NCBI GenBank assembly: GCA_944390345.1
Contig: CALXPP010000010.1
Span: 1-51,580 of the forward strand
Origin: an uncultured Clostridia bacterium
GTDB lineage: Bacteria; Bacillota; Clostridia; TANB77; CAG-508
Reading direction: 5' to 3'
Length of the DNA stretch: 51,580 bases
Below, in pieces: positions 1-7,123 of this stretch. The position numbers and the translations under genes are program-made. The notes beneath the pieces are model-generated. The model made no database searches. It worked only from the letters and a program-made list of their open reading frames with translations, and was not told the origin of the DNA. The stretch's first letter is position 1. Each line of letters opens with the position of its first letter.

Positions 1-25
1 AACTTAAAAACAACATCTTTAAAAA

Positions 26-67
26 AAGCACTAATTAAATTAGTGCTTCGTGTGAACGAAGTTCACA
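26..67. other. Two adjacent stem-loops
   Basis: A perfect 10-bp stem (26-35 with 39-48, 3-nt loop) is followed by a 7-bp stem TGTGAAC/GTTCACA (51-57 with 61-67, loop GAA). Only a weak T-rich stretch follows. They may end a gene that lies before the window, but neither is a clear rho-independent terminator. Confidence 0.45.
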
Positions 68-145
68 TTTGTTCTTGTGTGTTAATATAAAATATATATT
101 ATTTTAATTTTAATAATGTAAAATAAGTAAAAAGGGGAACAAAAA

Positions 146-1168
146 ATGATGGAATTTAGAAATGAAAGTATGAAAAAAGCAATAAAAAGAAAGAACAGAG
201 ATTTATTAATATGTATTCTTGTTGTAATTATTGGTATTGCTTGCTTTTTTGCTTCTGGAGAAATAGACAAAAAAGTGGATTCAGAAAAACAAGATATGAA
301 TACACTTATATTAAGCGCAGAAAAAGAAAACAAAAAAGCATATGTTAGTGTAGCAGAAATACCATTTGCTTTTGCTGAAGATAATGATGGTATAAATAGG
401 TACTATATAATAACAGATGGTCAATATTTGTACATTACATATATGGCACCATCTAAATTTGAAGAATTAAATAAAGAAGATATTAGTCAAAACCCAATAC
501 AGATAGAAGGAATTACAAAACTAATTCCAAGTGATATTAAAAGCTATGCATTAGATGCTTACAATGAAGGATTAGAAGAAGAATATCAAATAGCAGAAGA
601 AGATTTTGAAAATTATTTTGGAGATATATATTTAGATACAACTTCAGAATATACAGAAATGAGTAGTATATTAGTTTTGGCTGGTTTAACAATTGCTCTA
701 ATTGGTATAATATCATTCTTTATAGTGTTAGCCCAAAAATTAATTTTTAGTAGTACTTTAAAGAAAATGGATGCAGATGAAATTGAAAAACTAGATGATG
801 AAATGAATGATCCATCAGCCTTTTACTATGAAAAAGCAGATTTATGTTTAACAAATAATTTTGTAGTAAATTTTGGTGGAAAGTTTAAAATATTAGAATA
901 TAAAGATATAGTTTGGATATATGTATTAGAAAGAAGAACTAATGGAATAAAAACTTCAAAATCAATAAAAGCAATGACTAAAGACGGAAAAGTTCATACT
1001 ATTGCTACTATTGAATTTATAACAAAAGCTAAGAAAGAAACTTTTGATGAAATCTGGAATACAATTTGCTCTAAAAATCCAAATGTAGCGGTAGGATATA
1101 CAAAGGAAAACATAAAGCAAATGAAAGAGCTTTATGGAAAAAAGAAAAATAAAAAAGAATTATTATAA
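146..1168 (+). CDS. Two-TM membrane protein of unknown function
   Basis: I do not recognise a named family with confidence. The 340-residue protein has a basic N-terminus, a hydrophobic segment at about residues 20-38, an acidic probably extracytoplasmic region of about 130 residues, a second hydrophobic segment at about 175-200, and a charged C-terminal part of about 140 residues that ends in a lysine-rich tail. The C-terminal part contains a beta-rich stretch (LTNNFVVNFGGKFKIL, then DIVWIYVLE), which resembles PH-like membrane-associated domains, but this is only an impression. AAAGGGG lies just upstream of the ATG at 146. It stands alone: a strong terminator follows at 1196 and a toxin-antitoxin pair starts after that. 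Confidence 0.8.
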   Translation: MMEFRNESMKKAIKRKNRDLLICILVVIIGIACFFASGEIDKKVDSEKQDMNTLILSAEKENKKAYVSVAEIPFAFAEDNDGINRYYIITDGQYLYITYMAPSKFEELNKEDISQNPIQIEGITKLIPSDIKSYALDAYNEGLEEEYQIAEEDFENYFGDIYLDTTSEYTEMSSILVLAGLTIALIGIISFFIVLAQKLIFSSTLKKMDADEIEKLDDEMNDPSAFYYEKADLCLTNNFVVNFGGKFKILEYKDIVWIYVLERRTNGIKTSKSIKAMTKDGKVHTIATIEFITKAKKETFDEIWNTICSKNPNVAVGYTKENIKQMKELYGKKKNKKELL

Positions 1169-1198
1169 AATATGGCATATAAAGTAGAATTTTCAGAT
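1166..1198 (+). repeat. 33-bp direct repeat, copy 1 (toxin-start fragment)
   Basis: Positions 1166-1198 are identical to 1469-1501, which spans the start codon and first codons of the toxin gene at 1475. Copy 1 begins at the stop codon of the preceding gene and runs into the left arm of the terminator at 1196. It carries the ATG and about eight codons of the toxin frame and then diverges. It looks like a leftover of a duplication or deletion. Confidence 0.85.
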
Positions 1199-1230
1199 GG
1201 ACTAAGAAAATCTTAGTCCATCTTTTTTTT
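1196..1230 (+). terminator. Rho-independent terminator
   Basis: A perfect 11-bp stem (GATGGACTAAG / CTTAGTCCATC) with a 5-nt loop is followed by eight T. It ends the gene at 146-1168. Its left arm overlaps the end of the 33-bp repeat. Confidence 0.9.
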
Positions 1231-1268
1231 GTCCTAAATCAAACGCATTGAAAAATATTTATAATCTA

Positions 1269-1298
1269 TTGAAAACATCTATATAAAAGCTGTATAAT
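1269..1298 (+). promoter_or_regulatory. Sigma-A-type promoter of the toxin-antitoxin pair
   Basis: TTGAAA at 1269-1274 and TATAAT at 1293-1298 are separated by 18 bp. The antitoxin start follows 47 bp downstream. Confidence 0.6.
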
Positions 1299-1344
1299 AT
1301 AAACAATAATATAAGGTTTTTATTAAAATAGGAGGTAAAGAAGT

Positions 1345-1485
1345 ATGAAAAATAATTATATAGAAAAAGAAATAAATAAAAAAATTGAAGAAGGACTATT
1401 AAGGGCAGAAGAAGATATTAAAAATGGAAGAGTAAAAAGTGCAGATGAAGTCTTTAATATGTGGAAACTAAAATATGGCATATAA
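1345..1485 (+). CDS. Short antitoxin of a RelE/ParE-type pair
   Basis: This 46-residue frame starts with ATG after an AGGAGG site (1331-1336). It is hydrophilic and helical, rich in Lys and Glu, and ends in KYGI. Its stop overlaps the toxin start (ATG at 1475) by 11 bp, the translational coupling typical of type II antitoxin-toxin operons. Family knowledge: such short upstream proteins wrap around RelE/ParE toxins. The antitoxin role is inferred from position, size and overlap. I see no clear DNA-binding ribbon-helix-helix or HTH motif, so it may lack autoregulation or use its short N-terminus for it. Confidence 0.75.
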   Translation: MKNNYIEKEINKKIEEGLLRAEEDIKNGRVKSADEVFNMWKLKYGI

Positions 1486-1501
1486 AGTAGAATTTTCAGA
1501 T
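1469..1501 (+). repeat. 33-bp direct repeat, copy 2
   Basis: Second copy of the 33-bp sequence at 1166-1198, offset by 303 bp. It covers the antitoxin stop codon and the first nine codons of the toxin. Confidence 0.85.
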
Positions 1502-1789
1502 TTTTTCTTAGAAGATATAGAACTTATTAGTGAAAATCTTTATAGAAAATTAAAATCGGATAATACTACTAAAAAATTATTAAGAAAAATTCAACTAAAA
1601 ATTGAACAATTATCAAATTCACCAAAAATGTATCCTAAAATTAGTAAAATAGGAAGATGGAATAGAGAATTTAGAAAAATAGTGCTAGATAATTATATAT
1701 TATTGTATACCATTGATGAAGACTGTAGGAAAGTATATATTTCATATATATATTATAACAAAAGAAATTATTTTGATATTCCAATATAG
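1475..1789 (+). CDS. RelE/ParE-family toxin
   Basis: A 104-residue basic protein with the RelE/ParE superfamily layout: a first strand (MAYKVEFSD), two charged helices of about 60 residues, a turn that often carries proline (SNSPKMYPKI), then the core strands (REFRKIVLDNYILLYTID and KVYISYIYYNKRNY). The conserved Arg-rich strand and the late YYNKRNY stretch fit plasmid-stabilisation toxins of this fold. RelE-type members cleave ribosome-bound mRNA and ParE-type members poison gyrase. I cannot tell which from sequence. It overlaps the antitoxin by 11 bp, and a very strong hairpin follows the stop. The first codons are duplicated upstream at 1166-1198. Confidence 0.85.
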   Translation: MAYKVEFSDFFLEDIELISENLYRKLKSDNTTKKLLRKIQLKIEQLSNSPKMYPKISKIGRWNREFRKIVLDNYILLYTIDEDCRKVYISYIYYNKRNYFDIPI

Positions 1790-1828
1790 AAAAAGATAAA
1801 AAGTCCTTAGGACTTTTTATCTTTTTTT
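1790..1828. terminator. Strong, probably bidirectional terminator
   Basis: A 17-bp perfect stem (1790-1806 with 1810-1826, loop TTA) has an A-run on the left and seven T on the right, so it can act in both directions. Confidence 0.9.
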
Positions 1829-1890
1829 GTAACCTTTTTACTAATTTATGGAAATATATAAATGTAAGATATCTTATAAAGGAGAAAAAA

Positions 1891-2427
1891 ATGAACAAAG
1901 AAAATACTATAAAAGATTACCTTATAAGTGGAAAGCTAAATATGGAAAAACTTGTAAAAGATTTCTACAATTATATTTTAGCAATAATAAAAAATACAGC
2001 AGATTTAAGTAAGGAAGATGAAGAAGAATTAATTTCAGATGTATTTTTTATTATTTGGAAAAATCAAAAAAGCTTAAAAGTAGATGAGAAATTTAGCCCA
2101 TATATAGCAGGAATTACTAGAAATATCGTATATAAAAAATATAAAGAAAATTTAAAACAAAGAAATATTGAAGAAATTAAGGAAAATACTATTCCGGTAG
2201 ATAGATTGGAAGATGATATAGAAATTAGTGATACAAATAATTTTATATTAGAGCAGTTAAAAATACTTGGAGAAGAAGAATATGAAATATTTACAAAGTA
2301 CTATTATGAAGAAAAAAAGATAAAGCAAATATCAAAAGAATTAAATTTAAGTACTAGCAATGTAAAAACAAAATTACACAGAACAAGAGAAAAGTTAAAG
2401 AAAATTTTAAAAATAGGAGGGTTTTAA
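1891..2427 (+). CDS. ECF-type RNA polymerase sigma factor
   Basis: A 178-residue sigma-70 family protein. Region 2 lies at about residues 20-85, with an acidic DEEELISDVFFIIWKN segment and FSPYIAGITRNIVYKKYKE. An acidic linker follows. Region 4 is at about 115-172 with the helix-turn-helix KQISKELNLSTSNVKTKLHR. Length and the lack of regions 1 and 3 fit the ECF group. AAAGGAG precedes the ATG. The stop is one base from the start of the membrane partner at 2429, so the two are co-transcribed. This is the usual sigma/anti-sigma arrangement, and activity is probably held in check at the membrane. The motif TAACCTTTTTA at 1830-1840 upstream also occurs at 4783-4793 and could be an ECF-type -35 element. 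That is only a suggestion. Confidence 0.9.
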   Translation: MNKENTIKDYLISGKLNMEKLVKDFYNYILAIIKNTADLSKEDEEELISDVFFIIWKNQKSLKVDEKFSPYIAGITRNIVYKKYKENLKQRNIEEIKENTIPVDRLEDDIEISDTNNFILEQLKILGEEEYEIFTKYYYEEKKIKQISKELNLSTSNVKTKLHRTREKLKKILKIGGF

Positions 2428-2428
2428 A

Positions 2429-3733
2429 ATGGAAGAAGATATGCTTAAAAATGTGCAAGATAAAATAGCAATAGAGAAATTTAAAAAAGTAGAAAAGCGA
2501 AAAAGAAAACTAGAAAGTATATTGCAAAATACATTTATGTTTTTAGTGGGAAGCTTATCCATAACAGGAATTGTCTTTGCCACAGAAATTTCTACAAAGA
2601 TTTACGAAAATAAATATCACACAGGAAATGGATTTGGAAGAGCAATAGAGGAAGGCTATATAGAAAAACCAGAAAATGCCACAGCTCTGTCTAATTCGGT
2701 AATTGAAAATATAGAAACAGGAGACAAAATAGAAGATCTAGAAACAAAAGTTAGTGTAAAAGATTTTACAATGGATAACTACAATTTAAGTATAAGTTTT
2801 GAAGTAGAGCTTTCAGAAAAAGCAAAAGACCTAATTTCTGCAGATGAAATTGTAGATATAAATTTTCCAGATTTAATAGTTTCAGATGAAAATAACAATG
2901 TTTTATATTGTATGAATCAAAATACTTTAGATGATTTTTGCAGAGAAAAAAATGTAAATTATACTCCAAATAGTGCAAATGAAATAATATTTATAAATAG
3001 TGGAGTAGGCACTTTTATAGAAAGCAGAGAAGAAAATAAAGTAAATGTAGTATATGCAATTTATACAGCAGAAGAAGCTACATATCCAAAAAGTAAAAAA
3101 TTAAACATAGAATTAAACAGTATAAATATTTCAAAAAAGGAAGCTAGTTTAGGAGATGAAGAAATAACACTTTCAGGAGATTGGAAATATTCTTTAGAAA
3201 TCCCAGAGCAAATATATAATAGAGAAGAAATTTCTTACAAGCAAAAATCTACAGGAAATGAAAGTTATAAACTAATAAAGGCTAATATAACAGAAACAGG
3301 TACAGAAATAAAAATAAGTACGAAATTAGAAAATGTAGAATACCCAGATTCTAGTGAGTTATCAAGTGAAAAGCAAAAATTTTTCAATATTTTATTAAAG
3401 TCTGGAGAAAATGAAGAAATATGTACAGATGAGATTTTAAATTATTTAGGTGCATTAAGAGAATATTCACCAGAAATACAAGAGATAAGAAACAAGCAAA
3501 AAGTATTTAGAGAAAAATACTATAATATAGATTGGTATATTACAAACAGCATGGGAGAAAAATTCAAACCAATAGACACAAATAGAATATCTAATGATTG
3601 CAAATATAATAGTCAAACAGGAGAACTAGAGCTATCTGGACATTTTGATTTAACTAAATATGATTTGACAGATGAAATTGTTTTACACATAAAACATAAT
3701 GGTAATGATTTCGAAATAATGTTAGAAAATTGA
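2429..3733 (+). CDS. DUF4179-like single-pass membrane protein, likely anti-sigma factor
   Basis: 434 residues. A charged cytoplasmic N-terminus of about 30 residues leads into one hydrophobic segment (about 32-52, FMFLVGSLSITGIVFATEI). The remainder is a large extracytoplasmic, beta-rich acidic region. This layout, directly after an ECF sigma gene, matches the DUF4179 proteins of Firmicutes, thought to act as anti-sigma factors with a sensing ectodomain. The short N-terminus would have to contact the sigma factor, and I see no zinc-binding anti-sigma motif (HxxxCxxC). It could instead be a surface effector of the regulon. GGAGG overlaps the end of the sigma gene. Confidence 0.75.
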   Translation: MEEDMLKNVQDKIAIEKFKKVEKRKRKLESILQNTFMFLVGSLSITGIVFATEISTKIYENKYHTGNGFGRAIEEGYIEKPENATALSNSVIENIETGDKIEDLETKVSVKDFTMDNYNLSISFEVELSEKAKDLISADEIVDINFPDLIVSDENNNVLYCMNQNTLDDFCREKNVNYTPNSANEIIFINSGVGTFIESREENKVNVVYAIYTAEEATYPKSKKLNIELNSINISKKEASLGDEEITLSGDWKYSLEIPEQIYNREEISYKQKSTGNESYKLIKANITETGTEIKISTKLENVEYPDSSELSSEKQKFFNILLKSGENEEICTDEILNYLGALREYSPEIQEIRNKQKVFREKYYNIDWYITNSMGEKFKPIDTNRISNDCKYNSQTGELELSGHFDLTKYDLTDEIVLHIKHNGNDFEIMLEN

Positions 3734-3763
3734 TAAGATGTAAAAGTAAAGAGAGGTATAAAA

Positions 3764-4429
3764 ATGAAATTAAAAAGATTTTTAATTGTAATTTTACTAG
3801 TAAGTGTATTCTTAGGTATGCTAAATCCTAAAATTCTTGCAGTAGAAAATAAGCTTGGTAGCTATGAAAAAATAGATTTAATTGAAAAAGAGTTAGAAAA
3901 ATATATGGAGAATTTTAAAGGAGATTCTGTACCAGAAGAGAGCAAAATTAAAGAATATCAAGTACAAAATTTAGGAAATTTCGGAGATAAAGATAATAAA
4001 GTTTCTGGCTTTGCTCAAATATTTATTACACCATATACAGAAAATAGTACTTGGAAGAAAAATGCCATAATGCAAGATTTTAATGGAAAGATTTTTTCGA
4101 TGATTTTTATAGAAATGAGCAAAAATGAAGAAGGAAACTATGTAGTAGATTATATAGCAGATACTCCAAAAAACTATGATAAATTTTTAAAAGAATTTGA
4201 ACAATATAAAAAAGAAAATCCAGAAAATCTACAAAATGAAATTCAAGTCGATGTAGAAGAAATGGAAAAAATATCTGCTACAGAAACCAATTTTTCATCA
4301 GCAAATGAAGAAATTGCTAAAACCAGTAATATTATAAAAATATGTTGTACTAATGCAATTGTAGTTGTAGTAATAGCAATATTATATAAATTTACAAAGA
4401 AATATTGTAACAAATTGATTAAAAATTGA
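3764..4429 (+). CDS. Exported protein with C-terminal membrane anchor, unknown function
   Basis: 221 residues. An N-terminal signal peptide (basic KLKR, hydrophobic stretch to about residue 24, likely cleavage after ILA) is followed by about 165 acidic, Lys/Glu-rich residues. A C-terminal hydrophobic segment at about 192-210 (containing VVVVIAILYKF) has a basic tail, so the protein would face the outside and be held by its C-terminus. No known domain is evident. It lies 30 bp behind the DUF4179-like gene with its own RBS (AGAGAGG) and no terminator between them, so it is probably the third gene of the sigma operon. Confidence 0.75.
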   Translation: MKLKRFLIVILLVSVFLGMLNPKILAVENKLGSYEKIDLIEKELEKYMENFKGDSVPEESKIKEYQVQNLGNFGDKDNKVSGFAQIFITPYTENSTWKKNAIMQDFNGKIFSMIFIEMSKNEEGNYVVDYIADTPKNYDKFLKEFEQYKKENPENLQNEIQVDVEEMEKISATETNFSSANEEIAKTSNIIKICCTNAIVVVVIAILYKFTKKYCNKLIKN

Positions 4430-4437
4430 TTTTGTAT

Positions 4438-4465
4438 TTGAAAATACCTTAAGTTATGATATACT
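4438..4465 (+). promoter_or_regulatory. Predicted promoter for the small gene at 4503
   Basis: TTGAAA at 4438-4443 and TATACT at 4460-4465, spaced 16 bp. The small gene starts about 38 bp further on. Confidence 0.5.
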
Positions 4466-4502
4466 GTTTTTAAGAAAAATGATGTATACAGAGGAAGAGG
4501 TA

Positions 4503-4724
4503 ATGGCAAATTTAAATACAGATTTAAATAAAGAAGAATTTAATAGAAAAGAAATTAATACAGAAAAAGAAAATATAGAAGCCTTTAGAAAAGCATATTA
4601 CGAATTACTCTATCACTACGATTCTAGCAGAGAAAAGCAAAATATAAAGGCTCTGGCTTTAAGAAACGAAAGTATATTTTCAAAAATCACAAATAAAATA
4701 AAGAATTTCTTTTTCTTTATATAA
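4503..4724 (+). CDS. Small hydrophilic protein, unknown
   Basis: 73 residues, highly charged, with a central tyrosine-rich helix (FRKAYYELLYHY) and a hydrophobic C-terminus (NFFFFI). I chose the ATG at 4503 over the in-frame ATG at 4479 because GAGGAAGAGG lies at the right distance before 4503 and is itself read as codons from the earlier start. It has its own promoter-like sequence and a terminator, so it is a separate transcription unit. I recognise no family. Confidence 0.6.
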   Translation: MANLNTDLNKEEFNRKEINTEKENIEAFRKAYYELLYHYDSSREKQNIKALALRNESIFSKITNKIKNFFFFI

Positions 4725-4741
4725 ATAAAATTTTAAATTAA

Positions 4742-4770
4742 AACTGTTAGCTAAAGCTAGCAGTTTTTTC
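4742..4770 (+). terminator. Rho-independent terminator
   Basis: An 11-bp stem (AACTGTTAGCT / AGCTAGCAGTT, one wobble, 2-nt loop) is followed by a T-run. It ends the small gene at 4503-4724. Confidence 0.85.
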
Positions 4771-4857
4771 TTTACCAAATCTTAACCTTTTTATATCTTT
4801 AATCTTAATTTTTATTTGTTAATATACCTTTAAAGAAAAATTAGGAAGAAAAAAGAT

Positions 4858-6366
4858 ATGAAAAAAAGAGTAAATGCAGTATTAATAGTAATAATTTTTT
4901 TAGGAACAATAGCAAGAATATATTTAGGATTTCAGAAAGAATATTTTCATATGGATGAAGCATACTCGTATGGATTAATGAATTACAACAAATTAAGTAT
5001 AGTAGATAATGAAGATTTTTTAAATAAATGGCATACAAAAGAGTACTACTTAGATTATTTAGAAATAAACAAAAACGAAATATTTAATTTAAAACCAATA
5101 TGGGAAAATCAAAAAAATGATGTACATCCACCATTTTATTATTTATTGTTAAGAATAATGGCAAGTTTTACTATTGACAATTTTACTAAATGGACAGGGA
5201 TATTATTAAATATAATATTTTTTGGAATATCAACAGTATTTGTTTACTTAATTAGTAAAGAGCTATTTCAAAATCCATATTATTCCTTAGCAGTAAGCTT
5301 CATAAATACTTTTTCTGGTATAGCATTAAATAGTGCACTTTATATAAGAATGTATGAACTCTGCAATTTGAATATTTTGGTTATTACATATTTACATATT
5401 AAATTATATAAAAACAAAAATGCAAGTTTAAAAGATTATTTTAAACTATTGCCGGTTTTACTAATAGGTGGACTAACACATTACTATTACTTTATATATG
5501 TTTTGGGAGTATATTTAGTATATAGCATATTATGTATAAAAAATAAAAGATTTGAGGATTTAAAAAAGTACAATATAATATGTATAGTTTCAGCTTTTGC
5601 ATATATATTAATTTGGCCTTATGCAATAAAGCATATATTGTATGGAACAAGAGGTATTAAAGAAAATACTAGTATATTTATAAGCTATATAAAGTTTGTA
5701 ATATTTGTATGGATTGCAAATAAAGAATTTTATTATTATTTATTACCAATATTTATAATTTTAATTATAGGAATATCTAAAAGTAAAACACAAAAAATAT
5801 TTAAAGCAAATAATTCTTCAATAAAATTTCTAATATATCCTACTATAATATATTTTATAGTAATTAGTAAAAATGCACCATATTTAGAAAATAGATACTT
5901 AATACCAATTTATTCGATAACAATTATAAGTTCAATATATTATATAAAGGTTTATTTAAATAAATTTTGGAGCAATAAAGATACTTTATTTATAGAAGCA
6001 TTTTTATTTTTAATAATGTGCTATTTGCCCTTGGTATCTAAAATAGATTTTGAGTATAGCTATAGTAAGTACAATCACATAGCTCAAAAAGTAGAAAATG
6101 AAAATTTACCAATAATCTATGTTTTTAATACACAGAACAATAGATTTTTAGATGATATATATTTGTTTACTTTGAGCCCAAAATCTGTTATTATCAAATA
6201 CGAAGATTTAACGGAAGAAAACTTAGAAAAAATAATAGGAAACGAAAAAAATTTCTTTTTAATATGCAATGAAGGTGTAGAAAAGGAAAAATTTAAAAAT
6301 TTATATACTAAATTAGAATACTTGCAAAAATTAAATGCTGCGGAAATGTATAAAATTGAAGTTTAA
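4858..6366 (+). CDS. GT-C-type membrane glycosyltransferase (GT39/PMT-like)
   Basis: 502 residues and about ten hydrophobic segments. The N-terminal hydrophobic helix is followed by FHMDEAYSYG, where an acidic pair after TM1 is typical of the catalytic loop of GT-C enzymes. A second conserved-looking loop (DVHPPFYYLLLRI) follows. The last 100 residues are soluble and probably extracytoplasmic. GT-C enzymes move a sugar from a polyprenyl-phosphate donor to protein, lipid or wall polymer outside the membrane. The substrate cannot be told here. It lies just upstream of a two-component system, 27 bp before the regulator's start, and may be co-transcribed with it. RBS TAGGAAG. Confidence 0.75.
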   Translation: MKKRVNAVLIVIIFLGTIARIYLGFQKEYFHMDEAYSYGLMNYNKLSIVDNEDFLNKWHTKEYYLDYLEINKNEIFNLKPIWENQKNDVHPPFYYLLLRIMASFTIDNFTKWTGILLNIIFFGISTVFVYLISKELFQNPYYSLAVSFINTFSGIALNSALYIRMYELCNLNILVITYLHIKLYKNKNASLKDYFKLLPVLLIGGLTHYYYFIYVLGVYLVYSILCIKNKRFEDLKKYNIICIVSAFAYILIWPYAIKHILYGTRGIKENTSIFISYIKFVIFVWIANKEFYYYLLPIFIILIIGISKSKTQKIFKANNSSIKFLIYPTIIYFIVISKNAPYLENRYLIPIYSITIISSIYYIKVYLNKFWSNKDTLFIEAFLFLIMCYLPLVSKIDFEYSYSKYNHIAQKVENENLPIIYVFNTQNNRFLDDIYLFTLSPKSVIIKYEDLTEENLEKIIGNEKNFFLICNEGVEKEKFKNLYTKLEYLQKLNAAEMYKIEV

Positions 6367-6393
6367 TAAATTTATATGAAAAGGGGATTAAAA

Positions 6394-7080
6394 ATGTACA
6401 AAATATTAGTTGCTGATGATGAAAAAGAAATTGCAGATGCTATTAAAATTTATTTAGAAGAGGAAGGCTATCAAGTAATAGAATGTTTAGATGGAAAAGA
6501 AGCTTTAAAAATAGTAAAAACTACAGAAATACATTTAGCACTATTAGATATAATGATGCCAAAAATAGATGGAATAACTTTAGCAAGAGAAATTAGAAAA
6601 ATAAGTATAATGCCAATAATATTTATTTCTGCAAAATCACAAAGTTTAGATAAAATTACAGGGTTGAATGCAGGTGCAGATGATTATATAACAAAACCTT
6701 TTGAACCACTAGAGCTTATAGCAAGAGTAAAATCAAATTTAAGAAGATATACAAAATTTGCAAATTTAGTAGAAGAAGACAGCATAGTAATAGATGGATT
6801 AGTTATAAACGATAAAACAAAAGAGGTGAGTTTAGAAGGTGAAAAGGTAAAGCTAACACCAATAGAATACAATCTATTACTTTTCTTGGCAAAAAATAAA
6901 GGACAAGTATTTTCTATAAGGCAAATTTATGAAAATGTATGGAAAGAAAGTTTTGATGGTTACGAGAAAAAAGTAGTAGTTCATATAAGCCATATAAGAG
7001 ATAAAATAGAAGCAAATCCTAAAGAACCTAGATACTTAAAAGCTGTGTGGGGACTAGGATATAAGATAGAAAATATATAG
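6394..7080 (+). CDS. OmpR/PhoB-family response regulator
   Basis: 228 residues. The receiver domain (1-120) has the acidic pocket DDE at 8-10, phospho-acceptor Asp52 (LLDIMMPKIDG), the Ser of FISAKS and the Lys of ITKPFEP. A winged-helix DNA-binding domain follows (about 130-226; LTPIEYNLLLFLAKNKGQVFS and GLGYKIE). I start at the ATG at 6394, not 6376, because AAAAGGGG sits directly before 6394. It is followed 43 bp later by its histidine kinase. The resemblance is to VanR/PhoP-like regulators; the target genes are unknown, but the next unit downstream is the polysaccharide locus. Confidence 0.93.
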   Translation: MYKILVADDEKEIADAIKIYLEEEGYQVIECLDGKEALKIVKTTEIHLALLDIMMPKIDGITLAREIRKISIMPIIFISAKSQSLDKITGLNAGADDYITKPFEPLELIARVKSNLRRYTKFANLVEEDSIVIDGLVINDKTKEVSLEGEKVKLTPIEYNLLLFLAKNKGQVFSIRQIYENVWKESFDGYEKKVVVHISHIRDKIEANPKEPRYLKAVWGLGYKIENI

Positions 7081-7123
7081 TAAAATTATAAAAGGAGTAG
7101 CTATTAAATTAGCAAAAATTAAA

